Positions 58,369 to 64,000 of a DNA stretch of 64,000 bases are shown here, piece by piece; the stretch's first letter is position 1; each line of letters opens with the position of its first letter. Below the pieces are notes generated by a model. It was not told the origin of the DNA, did no database searches, and saw nothing but the letters and a program-made list of their open reading frames with translations. Both the position numbers and the translations under genes were made by a program. Where the stretch lies: contig NC_081407.1 of NCBI RefSeq assembly GCF_030272615.1, positions 440,105,213 through 440,169,212 of the forward strand, written 5' to 3'. The DNA is from Cryptomeria japonica. Lineage: Eukaryota > Streptophyta > Pinopsida > Cupressales > Cupressaceae.

Positions 58369-59831
58369 TGTTAATAAGATGAGAGAGGGGGTGAATCATA
58401 CAAACTTATTCTTCAATAGATTCAATAGATTCAACCTCAGTAGCTTTAACAGATATATGTAACCAAAACTGTAAAACATGCAAACTTAAGAACACATAAT
58501 CATAACAACACTCGTAACACCAGATTTAATGTGGAAACCCAAATAGGAAAAAACCACTATGGGATTTCGAACCCACTAAGAAATATACTCTTCTATAGTA
58601 TGCTCGGTTAAAAGTAAATCTTGTTAAAGATTACAAACACATTGCTAGATGTGACCTAGTTAAGGGATTTCCCTTAGATCTGTTAGGATCTTCACCTTGT
58701 TAGAGGTGACCTTGTTAAAGGGTTTCAAACACTCAATCAGAATGTCACCTTGCTAGAGGATTTACAAATAAGACTGTTAAGTCCACTTGGTTAAGAGATT
58801 TTCTGTCACTTACAAATAAATAATAGTAATGAGTATGTCTGTAACTTTGCATCTAAAATGCTAAAGCAGATTCTTATTTGCTCAATACAATCTAGTCATA
58901 GGACTTATGTTGTCCCTCTGCTGGGCTTCTTACTCTATTATTCAAATAGGTCTTCAAGCTTATATACTCGGTGATCACTATGTAGCATCCCTGTACTTAC
59001 ACTTGCTCACATGCATTGTTTATCAACAGTTCCTTATTTATAAACAATTTGCTAACCACTTAATCTCTTTGATCACATTTCCCATGATCAATCATAGCCA
59101 CCAGATCTTCAATCTTGACTAGGTTCAATGTATCCTTTGATCTAAAAATGTTTTACCTCACCTTGGAACTTGTGCTAGGGTATTGCAGTTCAATCTAAGT
59201 TGTAGATCTTCCTGGCAATCTTCCATTGCCATAGATCCTTAACAAACTTCATACACGTTGTATCAATCATTTAATCATAACTAGCTCATCAACTTCCATC
59301 ATTAAATAATGCATGTATTCATCCAATGCATTTTTTTATTACTTGGTTGCAACTCGGTAAATACTAAACTTCACTCGGTAGACATTTCACCTTCATTTAC
59401 TGATAGCGATAACCTTAGGGTTTATCAACTAGGTTCCTTAGGGTTTACCAACTAGGTTCCTTGCTCGGTAACATAGTATAGTATTAACCTTACAAACAAT
59501 AGCATATGTAGGATATCAAAACAATATAAACAACATGATCTCATCATTGTCTAGCTCGGTAATAGTTGCCCATTGAATAGCTTATTCCTCCCATTATTCA
59601 TCACATTCTTTCTGTGTCTTTTAGCGACATCTTAATTCTCTTCAAAACATACTTCTTAAGATATGGCAACATCATACTAAATCAGAAAATCAATTTCTTT
59701 ACATCAATGACAAAATAATATTGTGAAGACAGTAAACATCCTTAATCAGTTATATCCATAATTATCAACAACCTTCTCAATATCCTAATTGAAATGCCAA
59801 AAATCTCTTATTGTCTATTATAATGCCAACA
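58369..59831 (-). repeat. Solo copia-type LTR inserted in element D pol
   Basis: 1463 bp with ends TGTTGGCATTATAA (minus strand) and TTATTAACA. The start matches copia B LTRs (TGTTGGCATTATG), and it has the same CCTTTAACAGGGT-like motif array (58600-58800, inverted) and GAGAGGGGGTGAATCA near its end. The text left of it (ATTGGCATTAGAG on minus) resembles a mutated PBS, so a little internal sequence may remain. CTCTC at 59832 and CTCTA at 58356 match at four of five positions. Pol text is collinear across it (TNLINLLRE on one side, KYKHVFAW on the other). Confidence 0.8.
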
Positions 59832-60628
59832 CTCTCTTAGTAAATTAATAAGGTTAGTTTTGATATGGGGAGACAAGTTTTTCCTGATATACACCAACTT
59901 AGGGTAAGATTCAGTCCCCAAGTTTACCTCTTCCAACTCCTCCAACTTGGTAAATAACCTTTGATGTAAGTGACCATCACTGTGACTGAACATACCCTCT
60001 AGTTCAACTAGTCCCTTGGGTATTTCATTTGTCTCTAAATGCACTATATCACTTCCAAAAATTGTTTCCTGTCCATCTACTACTTCCACCAATGCATTAC
60101 AATCAATTTTTTGACCTTCATAGTCATCTATGCATTGTACAAATCTAAGGATGTCTTCATCATCCTCAAAAGCTTGCCAATTGTACACATCATCTGGGAT
60201 GGCTGGTCTGGCTTTTGTCTCAATAATTGAGACTCCAGTCGATGTTGCATCATCATTTTTTAATGCAACATTAGCTAAAAAATCTACCATAATGCTCTTA
60301 GACCTTTGAATCCAATCAATGGAAAATGCCTTAAAGTGTTCAATGACATTCCAAACAACATGCTTGTACTTTTTAACTTGTCATTTTTAGATGCATATCT
60401 TAACCTTACCTGAGACACTACAAGTTCAGAATCTCCACAGACCCTTAAAAACTTGATCCCATGTCTTTTAGCAATTTCTAGGTCTAATAACAGAGCCTCA
60501 TACTCAGCTGTGTTATTTGTACATTGGAATGCCAACAAAAAAAAATACTTCAAGGTAATACCTGATGGGGAAACAAAAAATAATCTTGCTCCAAACCCTT
60601 CTTTAGAGTAGGCTCCATCAAAGTACAT
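59832..60628 (-). pseudogene. Element D additional RNase H, upstream of RT
   Basis: RNase H fold of the kind found as an extra domain in Tat-type elements: YFDGAYSKEGFGARLFFVSP, FQCTNNTAEYEALLLDLEIA, LRVCGDSELVVSQV and MVDFLANVALKND supply the four acidic residues. A frameshift lies near 60290-60330. The chain then goes on through an acidic region to LGTESYPKLVYIRKNLSP, the usual lead-in to gypsy RT. So this RNase H sits between protease and RT, not after RT. Confidence 0.85.
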
Positions 60629-61236
60629 CTACCACAGGCTTTCTTTCTGACATTCCAACTCCTCAACAATAGGATCAGTATTATTTAACTGAGTTTGAAT
60701 GGATTCAATCCTGAAGCTATCAAGATGTACATCAACCATGCAATTAAGCATATTTGGGTCTATTTTTTCAATAACCACTGGGGCACATGTTTCTCTGTAC
60801 AATTTTACTAAATTCCCATTCATTGCGATAGTTGTATATGATAAATATAGTTGAATGTGCCCTCCAACCGTAGCAACCCACTATCTAGATAAAAGCATGC
60901 CATAATTGGGTTTGGTGTCAGTGACTATTACATCCATTTTATAAGTAGCTTCAAGGAATGTTGCTATTTTTACTTCTATATTTTTCATGCTACCCACAAC
61001 AAGCACTTCTCTATTATCCATAGCATAACAGCTCCCATATCAAGTGTTTATTGACAAACCTAGTTCTTTCATAACCCCATAAGGCATTACATTAGCACCT
61101 GCACTAGAATCTATCATGCAATCTTTTATCAATCTGTTATTTACCAATAGTGTGACATAAAGTGATCAACCTGAGATGGTTCTTGATTAATAGTGGTGCC
61201 CACATAAACTTCTGGGACCTTTTGTCCTTGATCCTT
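60629..61236 (-). pseudogene. Element D aspartic protease
   Basis: Retropepsin with DCMIDSSAGANVMPYGVMKE near 61090-61150; the active site reads Asp-Ser-Ser-Ala, an altered form of the usual Asp-Ser/Thr-Gly-Ala. VIVTDTKPNYGMLLSR follows near 60900. Stops are at about 61042 and 60887. The C-terminal linker (MNGNLVKLYRETCAPVVIEK) leads into the extra RNase H. It would cut Gag-Pol. Confidence 0.75.
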
Positions 61237-61420
61237 TTCATCCTTTTTAGTTCATCTTTTAGAAGAAGCATCTACATCTGATATACTTGAAATCAAAGAA
61301 AAAGGAGCCTCTCTATGTTCTTTTATTTTTAACAGCTCTATCACAGGTACTAAAACTTTTGTGTACGGGAAAAGCTGGGCTATGAAACTCAAAATATGAA
61401 AATGTGGTCTCAAAGGGCTT
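61237..61420 (-). pseudogene. Element D gag-pol linker remnant
   Basis: Reads RPHFHILSFIAQLFPYTKVL and ELLKIKEHREAPFSLISS on the minus strand, similar to the linker before gypsy proteases. Beyond about 61425 no coding similarity remains: gag is missing. Confidence 0.5.
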
Positions 61421-61429
61421 GTTCACACA

Positions 61430-62831
61430 CCCACGGGACTTCTTGGTGCAAGCTATGGAGTCATGAGGAATGACTCAACTTCACAAGGTAGGTTCCATGG
61501 TTCTCTATCTCACAATGTCCTTCAAGCCAATGCCTTTGCTCTCAGATCATTGAGCAAAGTGACTTAGGGATGAAGAATGCAAGAACAAGGGCTGTTTTAG
61601 ATTGATATTAACATGAAATCCATCCTATCTATGCATGATTCTACGAATGAGTTAAACTAGATTATAAGATGACAAGATTAGTAGCAATACTATCCTAACA
61701 TGAAATACTAGTTAATGATTTAAGCTAATGATAATAGAAATACTCTAAAATGCTTATTAAATTAATTCCTATTACAAAAAGAGGCTAGATGTATTGATAA
61801 AATTGAGCATAAATGAGATACTAAAAGATTTAATGGATCCTTAAAATGGAGGAATGAGAGCTCTATTTATAGTAAAAATAGGGCAATGGATGGTCAAGAT
61901 TGGAGGAGTTAATCAAGGGCCAGGATTGAAAGTTATCAATCCATGCTCACAATTTTCACCAATGAAATGGTGACAATTGTCAACATAAGACTGCTTGAGA
62001 GGAGATGTAAGAAGCTTGAGAAGACCTCATGGTTACCTTAGAAGGTAAGGGTTAAGGTTAGGTTAGGGTTATCCATTGGATAAAGCTTTTACCCAAAGGA
62101 TAAACTCTTGTGTAAAGGTTAAAGGGATAACCATGGTCAAAGCAATAAATGCTTGATGAGACCCTTGGGTTAGAAGAAGGTTAAGTTAGGCAAAAAGTCT
62201 CTAACCATACCACTAAGGCTTAGTTAACCATTAATGGTTTGAAGACTTTGGGGACAAATTTGTAAGAGTCCTTCCAAATTTGGGGTTGTTCAACAAGTTA
62301 ACTTGTTGAAGGTATAAAGGCTTTAATGCCTTTTGAAGACTTTACTCCAAATTTGAGAAGTGACCTCCTCAAATTTAGGGAAAGGGGATAATTGATGGGT
62401 TTGGGTTAATTGATTAGGATTAAATGGTTTCTAGAAGAATTTAGGAAGAGGGTTAGGATGCAAGTGGGAGATGTAGGAAAATGCAAGTGAGTGAGGAAAA
62501 TAGGCTTTAATTAAAATAAATTCTTTTATTTCAATTTGGTTGCAAGTTGGGGATTAAATAAATTAGATTTATTTAATTGGGGTGAACTATTTAATTAAAT
62601 GTAAATTTAATTAAAAAGTAGAGAAAAGGGATTTAATTAAATAAAATGATTTATTCAATTAAATGATATAAAGGACTTAAGTGAATTTAAATAAATAAAT
62701 TGAGTAATTTATTTAATTAAATAGAAGAATGTGCATGATTTAATTAAATTAGATTTAACTAAATAGAGGAATGAGAATAAAATGAACATTAAATATTCAT
62801 TTAGGAATATGGTCATTTTTATACATCTACA
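61430..62831 (-). repeat. Possible LTR facing element D
   Basis: Non-coding. A TATA box on the minus strand (61863-61871) points toward D. The right end could be TGTAGATG (minus) at 62831. The left end and a partner copy were not found, so this is tentative. Confidence 0.3.
61863..61871 (-). promoter_or_regulatory. TATA box (TATAAATAG) upstream of element D
   Basis: Minus strand reads ACTATAAATAGAGCTC, a near-consensus plant TATA box, about 440 bp before the first readable pol text of D. Confidence 0.45.
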
Positions 62832-63160
62832 TTTTGCCCCTCTTTGAAGTGACGTGTGTGCACATGTTGATTCAAAGAAAATGATGTATCATCATGATTT
62901 GGTTATGATCAGTGTGATGTTGTATTTGAGATGTTCATGTCATGCCTCAAATTTGATAAATGATGTTGATAGCCCCTGGGGAGATGAATCAAAAATTTGA
63001 AGATTTGATTTGTGTGGATAAACTCGATTGCATTTTAAATTTGTGTCTATGTTGAATGTGATAAATTGATTCATCTCTTGATAATGATGTTTGTGAGGTT
63101 TAAAATGAGACCAAGAGCAATTTACGTGTTTGCCCACACAATCCTAATTTTCATTTACCC

Positions 63161-63168
63161 TATAAAAG
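63161..63168 (+). promoter_or_regulatory. TATA box followed by splice-donor consensus at 63317
   Basis: TACCCTATAAAAGG is a strong core promoter. About 155 bp later CTGGTAAGT (63316-63323) fits a plant 5' splice site, after a non-AT-rich leader (63195-63316). Confidence 0.4.
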
Positions 63169-63404
63169 GTAAAAAGTGATTTATTTTGTCTCATTTGTGC
63201 TTGTTGACTTTGGAGAAAGTGACACTTGGAGAGAAAGTCAAGATGTCGGTTCCCTTTGCTTCTCATTGATTTGAGTGCATTCGGAGGTATCAAAGGCCCG
63301 CCACATATGGACCACTGGTAAGTCATCCTTTTTTACCCCTTTTGGATTTTTGTTTTGTCATTTTTATCATGTTTTTGAATTTTCATGCGAATTTAACGTT
63401 TTAG

Positions 63405-63782
63405 TGCGTCGGGGTCAAATCGTAGTGCATACGATAGGCTTCGTAGTGTGTAAGGTTTAACAAAGTAGGGTAGCATCCGACTAGATCAGGATAGCACATC
63501 AGTAAGTTAAATTAGCATATAAAGATAGGTTAGCACATGGGGGGCACAGGGTAGCGCGTAGTAGAGACCTAGTGCATAGGGTTAGCCAAGGTTCGCAAGG
63601 GTAGCGTAGGATAGCGTGTAGGTATACCCTAGTGCATAGGGTTAGGTTTACAGCATTAGGCTAGGATAAGATAGCACATAGGGGTTTGCTAGCACATAGG
63701 GTGAATGGTGTAGTGTGTTGAGAGGACAGGGTAGCGCATAACTAGTAGTTTAGCGCGTAGATAAGATTGTTTAGCGCATGAG
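63405..63782 (+). repeat. Degenerate array of TAGCGCATAGG / TAGTGCATAGG
   Basis: About 20 loosely spaced copies (for example near 63423, 63492, 63529, 63549, 63572, 63602, 63612, 63630, 63670, 63690, 63730, 63749 and 63770) with spacing of about 12-40 bp. The core is TAGYRCATAGGG. Same core as 8413-8487. Confidence 0.65.
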
Positions 63783-64000
63783 GGAAAGATTTGGGTAAAG
63801 TAGGATTTTGGATGAAGAAAGATAGGTAAATTTTTGCCAGTTTTGCCAGGATGGGTATGAATTGTCAGTCTGTGTGTCTGCTATCATTGTTTTGATAAGT
63901 TGTCGAATATGAGTTCCAATATAACTTGATTTGATTTGCAATGTTTCAAGTTTATTATGATCGGATGTTGATATGATGTGGTTTTTGATATGGATGTTTT

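Larger units (their letters stand above)
50526..61420 (-). mobile_element. Ty3/gypsy element D with extra RNase H and accessory ORF
   Basis: Minus-strand order: gag-pol linker, protease, RNase H, RT, RNase H, integrase, spacer with tandem repeats, accessory ORF. The second RNase H and the repeat-bearing 3' region point to the Tat/Ogre branch of gypsy elements, although the position of the extra RNase H is not the usual one. A solo LTR interrupts pol at 58369-59831. LTRs of D itself could not be placed; gag is missing. Confidence 0.75.
62832..64000. other. Gene-free right edge with promoter-like and repeat signals
   Basis: No ORF over about 65 codons. It holds a plus-strand TATA box (63161), a consensus splice donor (63317-63323) and a TAGCGCATAGG array. 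It could be an LTR with an untranslated leader, or the 5' end of a gene lying beyond the window. Confidence 0.4.

Noticed and set aside
61430-62831. Definite 5' LTR for element D
   Set aside because: TATA box and position fit, but neither a PBS nor a matching 3' LTR was found, so it is listed only as possible.

Overview
This is plant nuclear DNA. It is AT-rich and made almost entirely of retrotransposons inserted into one another. I found no convincing host gene, no rRNA or tRNA gene and no CRISPR array. The plant call rests on primer-binding sites complementary to initiator tRNA-Met (TGGTATCAGAGC) in five places, Ty1/copia elements with several polypurine tracts, a Ty3/gypsy chromovirus with a C-terminal chromodomain, a Ty3/gypsy element with an extra RNase H, and an L1-type LINE with a C-terminal RNase H. 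The repeat load and very long LTRs would suit a large-genome plant such as a conifer, but that is a guess. Every coding region carries stops or frameshifts.

Layout. 1-1.3 kb: minus-strand gypsy gag with its PBS, running off the left edge. 2.9-5.4 kb: broken plus-strand copy of an unrecognised long ORF (called accessory ORF here). 6.4-16.8 kb: a solo LTR of about 4.3 kb (family R1, TSD ATATA) split by a complete copia element A (8738-14850, minus, TSD TCTAA). 16.8-19.3 kb: non-coding, with an array of self-complementary GC-rich motifs around a TATA box. 19.3-26.7 kb: complete copia element B (plus). 27.3-30.8 kb: chromovirus pol remnant (minus). 32.1-36.0 kb: a 5'-truncated LINE (minus) with a 19-bp TSD. 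36.3-36.8 kb: an orphan LTR with PBS. 36.8-37.1 kb: the end of another R1 LTR. 37.2-38.7 kb: TA/TG simple repeats. 38.8-49.2 kb: second near-complete R1 solo LTR (TSD TTTTG), split by element C (39728-46281), which has gag and a second long ORF but no pol. 50.5-61.4 kb: a gypsy element D (minus) ordered protease, RNase H, RT, RNase H, integrase, tandem-repeat spacer, accessory ORF, with a solo copia LTR inserted in its pol. 61.4-64 kb: LTR-like and promoter-like DNA without genes.

How the parts relate. A, B and C share LTR termini (TGTTGG at the 5' end), the same PBS and clusters of AAAGGGGGAGA-like tracts before the 3' LTR, so C could be mobilised by a relative of A or B. The accessory ORF lies 3' of pol in D, occurs as a collinear second copy at 2.9-5.4 kb, and resembles in architecture the second ORF of C. 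It is the least explained coding material here. The order of insertion is readable: R1 LTRs are older than A and C, D is older than its internal solo LTR, and the element at 36.0-36.8 kb is probably older than the LINE.
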